The notes beneath the pieces are model-generated. The model was not told where the DNA came from. It ran no database searches and saw only the letters and a list, made by a program, of their open reading frames with translations. A stretch of DNA of 64,000 nt from an uncultured Collinsella sp. GTDB taxonomy: Bacteria > Actinomycetota > Coriobacteriia > Coriobacteriales > Coriobacteriaceae. The position numbers and the translations under genes are program-made. The number at the start of each line of letters is the position of its first letter. Within the stretch, counting starts at the first letter, position 1. This document shows, piece by piece, positions 43,949 through 52,694 of the stretch. Location: the NCBI GenBank assembly GCA_900540855.1, contig UQHK01000010.1, forward strand, positions 16,481 through 80,480. Reading direction: 5' to 3'.

Positions 43949-45220
43949 AAAACCTTAGAGGTCCTCGCGCCAGAAGGGCATGCTCATGCAGCGCGGGCCG
44001 CCACGGCCGCGGGAGAGCTCGGCGGAGGGCACGACGAGAAGGTCCAGGCCCTCCTTGTACAGCACGTCGTTGGTGACGGTGTTGCGGGCGTAGACGCAGA
44101 TCTTGCCGGGCTCGACGCACAGGGTGTTGGAGCCGTCGTTCCACTGCTCGCGGGAGGCCGCGATCGGGTCGCCGCCGCCGCAGGGGATCAGCTTGACCTG
44201 GTCAACGCCGGTGGCGTCCTCCAGGACGTGCTCGAGGGTGTCCTCGATCAGGCGGATGTTCACGTCGCCCGGGTTCTTGCCGGCGGTCAGCTCGTAGACG
44301 CGCAGGGTGCCCATGATGGCGGGGTGGATCGTGAACTTATCGACGTCGATCTGGGTGAAGACCGTGTCGAGGTGCATGAAGGCGCGGGAGACCGGGATGT
44401 CGAAGGCCAGGATGCGCTCGACCTTGGAGTCGGAGTTCCAGAAGATGTTCTGGGCCATGACGTCGATCGCGGCGGCCTGGGTGCGCTGGGAGATGCCGAC
44501 GGCGAGGGTCTTCTCGTTGATGTTCAGCACGTCGCCGCCCTCGGTGTGGAACTGGCAGTCGCGGCGGAAGTACAGGGAGACGTCCTTGTAGTCGGGGTGG
44601 TACTTGAAGACGTACTTGCCGTACAGGGTCTCGCGGTTGCGGGTGACCGAGTACATGCGGTTGAGGTTGACGCCCTCGCCGACGACCGCGAACGGGTCGC
44701 GGGTGAAGTAGAGGTTGGGCATCGGGTCGATGATCAGGTCGGACTCGGACTCGGAGTTGACCAGGGAGTCGAGGGTCGTGGACGCCGTGAGGGGCATGTC
44801 GATCTCGGCCTTGGTCATGCCGGCCATGGTCTTCTTGACGAACTCGAGGTTGTCCTCGATGGAGTCCAGCTTCTCGCGGACGATCTGCGGCATCTGCTGG
44901 CCGCGGATGCCTGCCTCGGCGATGTACTGGTCGGTGAACTCGGCGCGGGCGCCGGGGACCTGGTCGAACACCTCTGCGACGAGGTTCTCGAGGTAGAGCA
45001 CCTCCACGCCCTGGTCCTTAAGAATCTGGGCGAAGGTGTCGTGCTCCTGCTGCGCGACCTCCAGGAACGGGACGTCGTCGAACAGGAGTCGCTCGAGCTC
45101 GTCGGGCGGCAGGTTGAGGAGCTCGTCGCCGGGACGGTGCAGGCAGACCTTCCTGAGCTTGCCGATCTCGGAAGGCACGTGCAGACCTTTCGTCATGGCC
45201 TCCTACCTTTCTTTCGGGCC
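43949..45220. repeat. 1,272-bp direct duplication, copy 1 (contains arcA)
   Basis: Matches 47025-48296 with a constant offset of 3,076 bases and no difference that I can see. It runs from the AAAACC before the arcA stop to CGGGCC in the leader. Homology stops abruptly at both ends. Confidence 0.95.
43955..45196 (-). CDS. arcA: Arginine deiminase ArcA, copy 1
   Basis: 413-aa enzyme hydrolysing arginine to citrulline and ammonia, the first step of arginine fermentation, giving ATP and acid resistance. The guanidino-modifying signatures are FTRDPFAV, the catalytic His region HTEGGDVLNI, MHLDTVFTQID and the C-terminal nucleophile Cys in GRGGPRCMSMPF. The encoded protein is identical to that of copy 2 at 47031-48272. 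TAGGAGG lies just before the ATG. arcB is downstream behind a terminator, so each gene here seems to have its own 3' end. Confidence 0.97.
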   Translation of the reverse strand: MTKGLHVPSEIGKLRKVCLHRPGDELLNLPPDELERLLFDDVPFLEVAQQEHDTFAQILKDQGVEVLYLENLVAEVFDQVPGARAEFTDQYIAEAGIRGQQMPQIVREKLDSIEDNLEFVKKTMAGMTKAEIDMPLTASTTLDSLVNSESESDLIIDPMPNLYFTRDPFAVVGEGVNLNRMYSVTRNRETLYGKYVFKYHPDYKDVSLYFRRDCQFHTEGGDVLNINEKTLAVGISQRTQAAAIDVMAQNIFWNSDSKVERILAFDIPVSRAFMHLDTVFTQIDVDKFTIHPAIMGTLRVYELTAGKNPGDVNIRLIEDTLEHVLEDATGVDQVKLIPCGGGDPIAASREQWNDGSNTLCVEPGKICVYARNTVTNDVLYKEGLDLLVVPSAELSRGRGGPRCMSMPFWREDL

Positions 45221-45680
45221 CTTGTCAGGGCCGATTCGTTAGCGCCCCTCCGTGTGAGGCGTTATTGCTGACGACATATTTATATCCAAAATCAGTCCAT
45301 ACTTCCACCTCGCCCCCGAACGGTTTTATATGAGGGGTGAACGGCATACACATATACTTCACGCATGGCATACTTTGATTTAATAAAGTTTATTTACGTG
45401 CTAAAACGCGTTTTCAATCCAAATAGCAAATGGAACTTAACTTTATTAAACCACCCTCAAATTGCATATTTCTAATAAAGCTATGAATAGAATTAGCGAT
45501 TCATGCCGCGTCTCAACCATTTTCATTTTTATTCAGAAAAAAGTTTGTCCTATTCATTTCTGGTAAACAAATTACCGTTTAGCAGACGCTTGATACCGTT
45601 CACCGGAAGCTCAGTATAAGGCCCAGCGGATACCGGCTCGCTTTACGGCCCCATTTGTAACAACTTGACTTCTCGGTATA
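45221..45680 (-). promoter_or_regulatory. Upstream region of arcA copy 1, AT-rich, with repeated GAACGG motifs
   Basis: Gene-free and markedly AT-rich compared with the surroundings. On the minus strand a TATAAA -10-like box (in 45279-45285) has upstream of it the block shared with the arcA copy 2 promoter: TTCCACCTCGCCCCCGAA continuing CGGT on the plus strand (45303-45324). GAACGG occurs at 45318 and 45339, 21 bases apart, and GATACCGTTCAC (its reverse form) at 45592-45603. Short hairpins GGCCC/GGGCC (45217-45232) and CGCC/GGCG (45242-45261) lie in the leader. Confidence 0.6.
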
Positions 45681-45718
45681 GAAAAACGAACCCGCTTCCC
45701 CTTGGGAAACGGGTCCGT
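45681..45718 (-). terminator. Terminator of the aminotransferase gene
   Basis: On the minus strand ACGGACCCGTTTCCC pairs with the partner arm GGAAGCGGGTTCGT and is followed by TTTTTC. Confidence 0.85.
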
Positions 45719-45770
45719 TTTCGATTATCTTCGGCCAATTTGGATAAGGCCCTCGAAGATCGTCGGAATC

Positions 45771-46895
45771 CTAGCGATCGAACTCCGCCAGTGCCTCGCC
45801 CAAAAGCTTCAGGCCCTCGCGAAGAACGTCTTCGCTCGCGCAGTAGCCCAGGCGTGCGCCGCAGGGAAGCTCAAAGCGGCTACCGGGGACCAGCAGCACT
45901 CCCCTCTCGGCCAACAGGCGCTTACAGAATTCCTCGTCATCCTCGGGAATATCCAGTTGGATAAACGAGGTGGACACGCCCTGCGGGGCCGTCCAGGAGA
46001 CGCGGTCCTGCGTATCAATCCAAGCCTGTGCGATATCGCGGTTGCCAAACACGATCTTACGGTTGCGCTCGAGAATCTTGTCCTTGTGCTCGAGCACGTA
46101 GGTCGCCAGGGCGTCGTTGAACACGCCGCCGCAGATCATGGTGTAGTCGCGATATGTGCGGATGCGGTTGGACACCTCTTCGTTGGCCACGACCCAGCCC
46201 ACGCGGGCCGCAGGCGTCGAATAGGTCTTGGACACCGAGTTGGTGACAATGGCCTTCTCGTACACGTCGGCCATCGACATAAAGGACTCGGTGTTCTCGA
46301 GCGGCAGATACACCTCGTCGCACAGCACGTAGACGCCCACCGAACGGGCAATCTCGGCAATCTGCCCGAGCATATCGGCATCGAGCGCCGTACCGATGGG
46401 GTTCGATGCGTTATTGATGCAGATGAGCTTGGTGTTGGGGCGCACCAAGCGCTTGAGCTCATCGATATCGGGCTTCCAGCCGAGCTCCTCGCGGAGCTCC
46501 CAATACTCGACCTCGGCACCCAGCGTACGCGGAATCTCGTAGAGCGGCGCATAGGTAGGCCACTCGGCAATCACGTGATCGCCGGGCTCCACAACGGCCA
46601 TGATGGCGTTGAGGTTGGCGCCCGTGCAGCCATTGGTCTGCAGAATGTGATCGGGATTGACATCGCGACGATACAGCTTGGCGACCTCGGCCTTAAATTC
46701 CGGCGATCCCTCGATCCAGCCGTAGTTCATCTTCTCGCGATCCAGGCGCTCGTAGAACGTGGCGCCGTCCTGCTCGTCCAGTGCGCGAAGCTCGCCCATG
46801 GTCAGCGACGAGATCGTCGACTGAGCGATATCCCAGGTAGCACTCTTCTCCAAAACGTTGAGCCATTCCTCAACACCGATTGTCTTGATATCCAT
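45771..46895 (-). CDS. PLP-dependent class I/II aminotransferase between the two arcA copies
   Basis: 374-aa fold-type I aminotransferase. The PLP lysine is in TNSVSKTYS (about residue 222), with the Asn/Asp/Tyr set in NNASNPIGT and CDEVYLPL, and the substrate Arg expected near C-terminal ARLGYCASED. It resembles aspartate aminotransferase-like enzymes and the group annotated next to arginine catabolism genes. The substrate is unknown; a role in using ornithine or citrulline nitrogen is only suggested by position. AAGGTGG precedes ATG 46895. It has its own terminator and lies behind the arcA copy 2 terminator. Confidence 0.85.
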   Translation of the reverse strand: MDIKTIGVEEWLNVLEKSATWDIAQSTISSLTMGELRALDEQDGATFYERLDREKMNYGWIEGSPEFKAEVAKLYRRDVNPDHILQTNGCTGANLNAIMAVVEPGDHVIAEWPTYAPLYEIPRTLGAEVEYWELREELGWKPDIDELKRLVRPNTKLICINNASNPIGTALDADMLGQIAEIARSVGVYVLCDEVYLPLENTESFMSMADVYEKAIVTNSVSKTYSTPAARVGWVVANEEVSNRIRTYRDYTMICGGVFNDALATYVLEHKDKILERNRKIVFGNRDIAQAWIDTQDRVSWTAPQGVSTSFIQLDIPEDDEEFCKRLLAERGVLLVPGSRFELPCGARLGYCASEDVLREGLKLLGEALAEFDR

Positions 46896-46938
46896 GGCCA
46901 CCTTATCTGATCTTCATTTAGCGTCATTAAACATGAAT

Positions 46939-46967
46939 GGGGCGGTGCGAAAGATCCGCACCGCCCC
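46939..46967 (-). terminator. Terminator of arcA copy 2
   Basis: GGGGCGGTGCG pairs with CGCACCGCCCC; on the minus strand ATTCATGTTT follows. Confidence 0.75.
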
Positions 46968-47024
46968 AATGGGAGACATCTAATGGCAGCTAGATGTTTG
47001 TAGTAAGACCTGTACGGGTCTTTG

Positions 47025-48296
47025 AAAACCTTAGAGGTCCTCGCGCCAGAAGGGCATGCTCATGCAGCGCGGGCCGCCACGGCCGCGGGAGAGCTCGGCG
47101 GAGGGCACGACGAGAAGGTCCAGGCCCTCCTTGTACAGCACGTCGTTGGTGACGGTGTTGCGGGCGTAGACGCAGATCTTGCCGGGCTCGACGCACAGGG
47201 TGTTGGAGCCGTCGTTCCACTGCTCGCGGGAGGCCGCGATCGGGTCGCCGCCGCCGCAGGGGATCAGCTTGACCTGGTCAACGCCGGTGGCGTCCTCCAG
47301 GACGTGCTCGAGGGTGTCCTCGATCAGGCGGATGTTCACGTCGCCCGGGTTCTTGCCGGCGGTCAGCTCGTAGACGCGCAGGGTGCCCATGATGGCGGGG
47401 TGGATCGTGAACTTATCGACGTCGATCTGGGTGAAGACCGTGTCGAGGTGCATGAAGGCGCGGGAGACCGGGATGTCGAAGGCCAGGATGCGCTCGACCT
47501 TGGAGTCGGAGTTCCAGAAGATGTTCTGGGCCATGACGTCGATCGCGGCGGCCTGGGTGCGCTGGGAGATGCCGACGGCGAGGGTCTTCTCGTTGATGTT
47601 CAGCACGTCGCCGCCCTCGGTGTGGAACTGGCAGTCGCGGCGGAAGTACAGGGAGACGTCCTTGTAGTCGGGGTGGTACTTGAAGACGTACTTGCCGTAC
47701 AGGGTCTCGCGGTTGCGGGTGACCGAGTACATGCGGTTGAGGTTGACGCCCTCGCCGACGACCGCGAACGGGTCGCGGGTGAAGTAGAGGTTGGGCATCG
47801 GGTCGATGATCAGGTCGGACTCGGACTCGGAGTTGACCAGGGAGTCGAGGGTCGTGGACGCCGTGAGGGGCATGTCGATCTCGGCCTTGGTCATGCCGGC
47901 CATGGTCTTCTTGACGAACTCGAGGTTGTCCTCGATGGAGTCCAGCTTCTCGCGGACGATCTGCGGCATCTGCTGGCCGCGGATGCCTGCCTCGGCGATG
48001 TACTGGTCGGTGAACTCGGCGCGGGCGCCGGGGACCTGGTCGAACACCTCTGCGACGAGGTTCTCGAGGTAGAGCACCTCCACGCCCTGGTCCTTAAGAA
48101 TCTGGGCGAAGGTGTCGTGCTCCTGCTGCGCGACCTCCAGGAACGGGACGTCGTCGAACAGGAGTCGCTCGAGCTCGTCGGGCGGCAGGTTGAGGAGCTC
48201 GTCGCCGGGACGGTGCAGGCAGACCTTCCTGAGCTTGCCGATCTCGGAAGGCACGTGCAGACCTTTCGTCATGGCCTCCTACCTTTCTTTCGGGCC
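47025..48296. repeat. 1,272-bp direct duplication, copy 2 (contains arcA)
   Basis: Same sequence and orientation as 43949-45220. The end points coincide with the first bases after the arcA stop and the distal part of the leader, so coding sequence and ribosome binding site are shared while promoters and terminators are not. Confidence 0.95.
47031..48272 (-). CDS. arcA: Arginine deiminase ArcA, copy 2
   Basis: 413-aa arginine deiminase, same protein as copy 1 (catalytic Cys in GRGGPRCMSMPF, HTEGGD, FTRDPF). It is the first gene of the locus in the direction of transcription, divergent from ppk. Its leader carries hairpins CAGCACCC/GGGTGCTG (48313-48337) and GGCC-TTTC-GGCC (48293-48304) in the same positions as differently sequenced hairpins before copy 1. 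The identity over a whole gene points to recent duplication or ongoing gene conversion. Confidence 0.97.
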   Translation of the reverse strand: MTKGLHVPSEIGKLRKVCLHRPGDELLNLPPDELERLLFDDVPFLEVAQQEHDTFAQILKDQGVEVLYLENLVAEVFDQVPGARAEFTDQYIAEAGIRGQQMPQIVREKLDSIEDNLEFVKKTMAGMTKAEIDMPLTASTTLDSLVNSESESDLIIDPMPNLYFTRDPFAVVGEGVNLNRMYSVTRNRETLYGKYVFKYHPDYKDVSLYFRRDCQFHTEGGDVLNINEKTLAVGISQRTQAAAIDVMAQNIFWNSDSKVERILAFDIPVSRAFMHLDTVFTQIDVDKFTIHPAIMGTLRVYELTAGKNPGDVNIRLIEDTLEHVLEDATGVDQVKLIPCGGGDPIAASREQWNDGSNTLCVEPGKICVYARNTVTNDVLYKEGLDLLVVPSAELSRGRGGPRCMSMPFWREDL

Positions 48297-48305
48297 TTTC
48301 GGCCG

Positions 48306-48784
48306 AATCTCTCAGCACCCTTCCGTAACGGGTGCTGCTTGCTGACAGCTCTAGTTATATCCAAATTCCAACCGCAATTCCACCTCGCCCCCGAACGGTC
48401 AACAAAGTTCGATGAACGGTATATCGAATATGATTCTCCCATAATGCACTTCGGCGTTCTAAAGTAGCTTTTCTAAGGTAAATGCTCTTTTTTCTTAAAA
48501 ATCATTCGCAATTACAACTCCAATCTTTCGATTAAGAATTGCATATCTAAAACGGTTTTATGTATATAAATGACGCTTGTTCGTGTTTCTGTCTGTATTC
48601 GATGATATTCAGCTACCTATCATTCTTATTCACACATACTCACCAGTTGAGTGAGGATATAGACCGTTTTTCACAACGCGAAGGGCGTCAGCTCTATGGC
48701 TTATCAGCGTAAGAAGTAGGTAAAGATACCGTTCACGCGATACGTCCGTGCCATAGGCCGACTAAATTGAGACAATAGTGAATA
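48306..48784. promoter_or_regulatory. Divergent region between arcA copy 2 and ppk
   Basis: AT-rich and gene-free. It repeats the layout before arcA copy 1: TATATCC (48356-48362), 22 bases on TTCCACCTCGCCCCCGAACG (48378-48397, then GT), GAACGG at 48393 and 48414 (21 bases apart), and GATACCGTTCAC at 48725-48736. The last site lies about 90 bases upstream of the ppk start, so the regulator could serve both directions. Confidence 0.6.
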
Positions 48785-48823
48785 GTGTTAGGCAACCGTC
48801 CCCCACGGGGACTGAACGGACAG

Positions 48824-51232
48824 ATGCATATGCCGAGCAAAATCGAAAAAAAGCAAGCCGCTGCAAAGCTGCGTAAGCCGCCGCACGACTTCTCGTACAC
48901 GCAGAACCGAGAGCTCAGCTGGCTGCGCTTTGACAACCGTGTGCTTGACGAAGCCTTCGACGAGACCGTTCCGCTGTTCGAGCGGCTAAAGTTCGTGTCG
49001 ATTTTCGAGTCTAACCTCGATGAGTTTCTCATGGTGCGTGTGGGCGGCCTGTCCGATCTGGCAGAGCTCAAAAAACAGCCTGTCGACAACAAGAGCAATA
49101 TGACCGCCTCCGAACAAGTCGATGCTGTCATGGCCGAAATGCCCGGGCTCCTTACCCGATGGGAGTCCATCTTTAAGAGCATCGAGGGCAAGCTCGACAC
49201 CCTGGGCGTTCACCGCGCCCGCATCGATTCGCTTACGCCCGAGGAGCGCACCTTTGTAACCCGTTACTTCCAGGCCTACGTGTCGCCGGTCATCTCACCG
49301 CTGGTGATTGACCCGCGCCACCCCTTCCCCAACCTGCGCAACGGCGCACTCTACCTGGCCTGCGGCCTGGACGGCGTCACCGACGAGGAGAGTCTGCTGG
49401 GCCTTATCGAGATTCCCACCTCGATGAACCGCGTGGTCGAGATCCCCTCGCCCACCGGCACCTACTCCTACATCTTGCTCGAGGACGTCATCCTCGCCTG
49501 CCTGGACAGCTGCTTTGGCTCCTATAAGCCGCTCGACCGCGCGCTCATCCGCGTCACCCGCAACGCCGACATCGACCCGGACGGCGAGGGCGTCGAGGAG
49601 GAAGAGGATTACCGTCAGCACATGAAGCGCATCCTCAAGAAACGCTTGCGCCTGCAGCCGGTGGTGCTCGCGGTCTCGGGGTCGCTCGAGAAGGCGACGC
49701 TCAAGACCATCCGCAAGGCGCTCGAGCTTTCGCGCCGCTCTGTCTTTACCTGCGATATCCCGCTCGACCTAGGCTACGTCTTTGGCATTGAGGGCAAGAT
49801 TCCCGAGCACCTGCGCAACGAGCTGCTCTTTACACCGTTTAAGCCGCAGCCCAACCCCACCATCGATATGACCCGCTCCATCCGCGAGCAGGTACTTCAG
49901 CACGACAAGCTGCTCTTTTATCCCTATGAGGCCATGAACCCCTTCCTGGATCTGGTGCACGAGGCCGCCTACGACCCCGAGTGCATCTCACTGCGCATCA
50001 CGCTCTACCGCGTGGCCAAGCAGAGCCGCCTGTGCGAGTCACTGATCGATGCCGCCGAGAACGGCAAAGAGGTCACGGTGCTCATGGAGCTCCGCGCGCG
50101 CTTTGACGAGCAGAACAACATCGAGTGGGCCGAGCGCCTGGAAGAGGCCGGCTGCACCGTCATCTACGGCTCCGAGGGCTTTAAGTGCCACTCCAAGATC
50201 TGCCAGCTCACCTATCGCGAGGGCATGGCGCTAACGCGCCTGACGCTGCTGGGCACCGGCAACTTTAACGAGAAGACGGCCAAACTCTACAGCGACTTTA
50301 TGCTCATGACCGCCCATCCCGGCATCGGCGAGGACGCCAACTTGTTCTTCCGCAACCTGTCGCTGGGCAACCTGCGCGGCGATTACCGCTTCCTGGGCGT
50401 GGCGCCCGTCGGACTGAAACCGCTCATCATGCGCGGGCTTGACCGCGAGATCCAGCGCGCCCTCGCCGGCGAGCCCGCCCGCGTGTTCTTTAAACTCAAC
50501 TCGCTCACCGACCGCGAGGTCATCGACAAGATCGCCGAGGCATCGTGCGCAGGAGTCCGCGTGGACATGATCATCCGCGGCATCTCGTGCCTCAAGCCGG
50601 GCGTTCCTGGCAAGACCGAGAACGTGCATGTCCGTTCTATCGTCGGACGCTTTTTGGAGCATGCGCGCGTTTACGCCTTTGGCGTGGACTCGGACATGAT
50701 CTATCTGAGCTCGGCCGACATGATGACGCGCAACACCGAGCACCGCGTGGAGATCGCCTTCCCCGTGCTCGACCCCACCTGCCGCGCCCTGGTGCACGAG
50801 TACATGAGCATGCAGCTGCGCGACAACGTGAAGGCCCGCAGCCTCACGAGCGACGGCACCTGGGTCCCCGTGGAGCGCGCAGAGGGTGAGAAACCCTTCA
50901 ACTCGCAGGAAGCCCTGCTGGAGCGTGCCTACCGCAACGCCGAGGCCGCGCCCGAGCCCGTCATTGAGGCAAAGCCCGCCCCTGCTCCTAAGCCGCAGCC
51001 GGCCACACCCGAGGTTCAGAAGGTCCAGGCGACCGTCATTGAGCCCGAGCCCGCACCTGCACCTCAGCCCGAGCCGCAGGCAGCTAAGCCCGCACCCGAG
51101 ACGAGCACCCGTCGCGATAAGCCCGCCGGCAAGACCAAGGCCATTGAGCGCCATCGCCCCGGTCGTGTGCGCATGGGCCTAGGCCTGATCGGCCTGGGTC
51201 TTAAGACGCTCATTACCGGCAAGACGAAATAG
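48824..51232 (+). CDS. ppk: Polyphosphate kinase Ppk1
   Basis: 802-aa enzyme that reversibly polymerises the gamma phosphate of ATP into polyphosphate. The N domain starts SYTQNRELSWLRFDNRVLDE. The phospho-accepting His is in KCHSKICQL (H about 456), and the second HKD-type block is NTEHRVEIAFPV (about 637-648). The usual family length is about 690-720; the last 110 residues are a Pro/Ala/Glu/Lys repeat tail ending in a basic, hydrophobic GRVRMGLGLIGLGLKTLITG, which could bind membrane or polyphosphate. ATG 48824 or 48830 starts the protein; the ribosome binding site is weak. Confidence 0.95.
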   Translation: MHMPSKIEKKQAAAKLRKPPHDFSYTQNRELSWLRFDNRVLDEAFDETVPLFERLKFVSIFESNLDEFLMVRVGGLSDLAELKKQPVDNKSNMTASEQVDAVMAEMPGLLTRWESIFKSIEGKLDTLGVHRARIDSLTPEERTFVTRYFQAYVSPVISPLVIDPRHPFPNLRNGALYLACGLDGVTDEESLLGLIEIPTSMNRVVEIPSPTGTYSYILLEDVILACLDSCFGSYKPLDRALIRVTRNADIDPDGEGVEEEEDYRQHMKRILKKRLRLQPVVLAVSGSLEKATLKTIRKALELSRRSVFTCDIPLDLGYVFGIEGKIPEHLRNELLFTPFKPQPNPTIDMTRSIREQVLQHDKLLFYPYEAMNPFLDLVHEAAYDPECISLRITLYRVAKQSRLCESLIDAAENGKEVTVLMELRARFDEQNNIEWAERLEEAGCTVIYGSEGFKCHSKICQLTYREGMALTRLTLLGTGNFNEKTAKLYSDFMLMTAHPGIGEDANLFFRNLSLGNLRGDYRFLGVAPVGLKPLIMRGLDREIQRALAGEPARVFFKLNSLTDREVIDKIAEASCAGVRVDMIIRGISCLKPGVPGKTENVHVRSIVGRFLEHARVYAFGVDSDMIYLSSADMMTRNTEHRVEIAFPVLDPTCRALVHEYMSMQLRDNVKARSLTSDGTWVPVERAEGEKPFNSQEALLERAYRNAEAAPEPVIEAKPAPAPKPQPATPEVQKVQATVIEPEPAPAPQPEPQAAKPAPETSTRRDKPAGKTKAIERHRPGRVRMGLGLIGLGLKTLITGKTK

Positions 51233-51256
51233 TCGTTTGTAGAAGCAGTTTGTAGA

Positions 51257-51299
51257 AGCGCCCCGCATTTGAGGAAAGCCTCGGATGCGGGGCGCTTTT
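51257..51299 (+). terminator. Terminator of ppk
   Basis: GCGCCCCGCAT pairs with ATGCGGGGCGC with an inner GAGG/CCTC stem, followed by TTTTCC. Confidence 0.9.
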
Positions 51300-51345
51300 C
51301 CCTGCTACCATGGTGCGAGCAACAACACGAATGACAGGCAGGGAT

Positions 51346-52659
51346 ATGAAGCTCACTATAGAATCGATGACCTACGGCGCCGACGGGCTGGCGCACGCCG
51401 ACAACGGCAAGGCCGTCTTTGTGCAGGGCGCCGTGGCAGGCGACACCGTCGAGGCCGAGGTCGTACAGGACGGCAAGTCGTTCATGCGCGCCCGCACGAC
51501 CGAGATTCTGGAGCCGAGCCCCGATCGCATTCAGCCCCCCTGCCCCTTCGTTGGCATCTGCGGCGGTTGTTCGTGGGGCAATCTCTCACGCACGGCACAG
51601 CTCGCCGCCAAGGAGCAAAACCTGCGCTCCACGCTCGAGCGCATCGGCAAGTTCGCTCCTGAGCAGGTCGATGAGTTGGTACAGCCCATCTGCCACACCA
51701 AGGACGACTGGGGCTACCGCAATAAAATCGAGCTCGAACCGACCGTCGTCAACGGTCGCGTGCGCCTTGGCATGCACGGTGTCGACCCCAGCAAAATCGT
51801 GACCGTCGATGCGTGCCCGCTGTTCGATAAGCGCTTCCCGAAGGCGCTCAAATCGGTCGTCGGCGCACTCAACTATCTAAGCGGCAGCCATGACTTGGGA
51901 CTCGAACGCGTGGGCATTCGTGCATCGCGCCGTACCAAGGCACTCGAGGTCGCACTCTGGACGCCTACAGGCTCTTTTCCGCGCTCGCAGGTCTCCCGCG
52001 TGCTGGCGGACGCCGCTCATCCCACGAGCATCGTGCGCGTGATGAGCAAGGGCGAAAAGAAAGCCCGCCGTGTCTCCAAAGTCGAGATGCTCGCCGGCGA
52101 GGGCTCGTGGACCGAGAATATCGCCGAAGGCCAGATGCGCTTATCTGCCCCGTCGTTTTTCCAGGTCAATACCAAGGGCGCCGAGATTTTGATTGAGCTC
52201 GTCATGGACGCCCTCGACCCGCAGGAAGACGAGCTAGCCGTGGACCTGTACTGCGGTGCTGGCACCTTTACCCTACCGCTCGCCCGCCGCTGCGATTACG
52301 TCGCCGCCGTCGAGGCCTACGGCCCGGCCGTGCGCGACCTGCGTCGCAACCTGGAGATCAACAAGCTCGATAACGTCGATGTCATCGGCGGCGATGCCGT
52401 GCGCGAGTTCCCCGACCAGGACGCCGATGTCCTGGTAGTCGATCCGCCACGCGCAGGATTGGCGCCCGAAGCCATCGACCTCATCGCGAGCACGAGCGCC
52501 CGCGATGTCGCCTATGTGAGTTGTGATCCGGCCACCCTGGCACGCGACCTCAAGCGCTTTGTCGAGGAAGGCACCTTCTCCCCCGTGAAGATCACGCCGG
52601 TCGACCTATTCCCGCAAACCTTCCACTGCGAAACCGTCGTCCACCTCAAGCGTAACTAG
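51346..52659 (+). CDS. RlmD/TrmA-type 23S rRNA (uracil-C5)-methyltransferase
   Basis: 437-aa SAM-dependent RNA methyltransferase with an N-terminal TRAM domain (KLTIESMTYGADGLAH onward). The [4Fe-4S] cluster ligands are C66, C72 and C75 (CPFVGICGGC) with a fourth in VDACPLF. The catalytic domain has VDLYCGAGTFTLPLA, VVDPPRAGL and the nucleophile Cys in YVSCDPATLARDL (about 393). It probably makes 5-methyluridine in 23S rRNA, but family members also act on U747 or tRNA. ATG 51346 follows GCAGGG. Monocistronic. Confidence 0.93.
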   Translation: MKLTIESMTYGADGLAHADNGKAVFVQGAVAGDTVEAEVVQDGKSFMRARTTEILEPSPDRIQPPCPFVGICGGCSWGNLSRTAQLAAKEQNLRSTLERIGKFAPEQVDELVQPICHTKDDWGYRNKIELEPTVVNGRVRLGMHGVDPSKIVTVDACPLFDKRFPKALKSVVGALNYLSGSHDLGLERVGIRASRRTKALEVALWTPTGSFPRSQVSRVLADAAHPTSIVRVMSKGEKKARRVSKVEMLAGEGSWTENIAEGQMRLSAPSFFQVNTKGAEILIELVMDALDPQEDELAVDLYCGAGTFTLPLARRCDYVAAVEAYGPAVRDLRRNLEINKLDNVDVIGGDAVREFPDQDADVLVVDPPRAGLAPEAIDLIASTSARDVAYVSCDPATLARDLKRFVEEGTFSPVKITPVDLFPQTFHCETVVHLKRN

Positions 52660-52694
52660 ACCGTTTGCCCAAGACCACGCCCGATGATTTTTCT

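Noticed and set aside
44228..45271. Plus-strand open frame of about 347 codons over arcA copy 1 (and its match over copy 2)
   Set aside because: Val/Leu/Asp/Gly-rich antisense shadow; the minus strand encodes a clear arginine deiminase.
43949..48296. Composite transposon bounded by the two arcA copies
   Set aside because: The repeats contain only arcA and leader sequence, with no transposase, inverted ends or target duplications.
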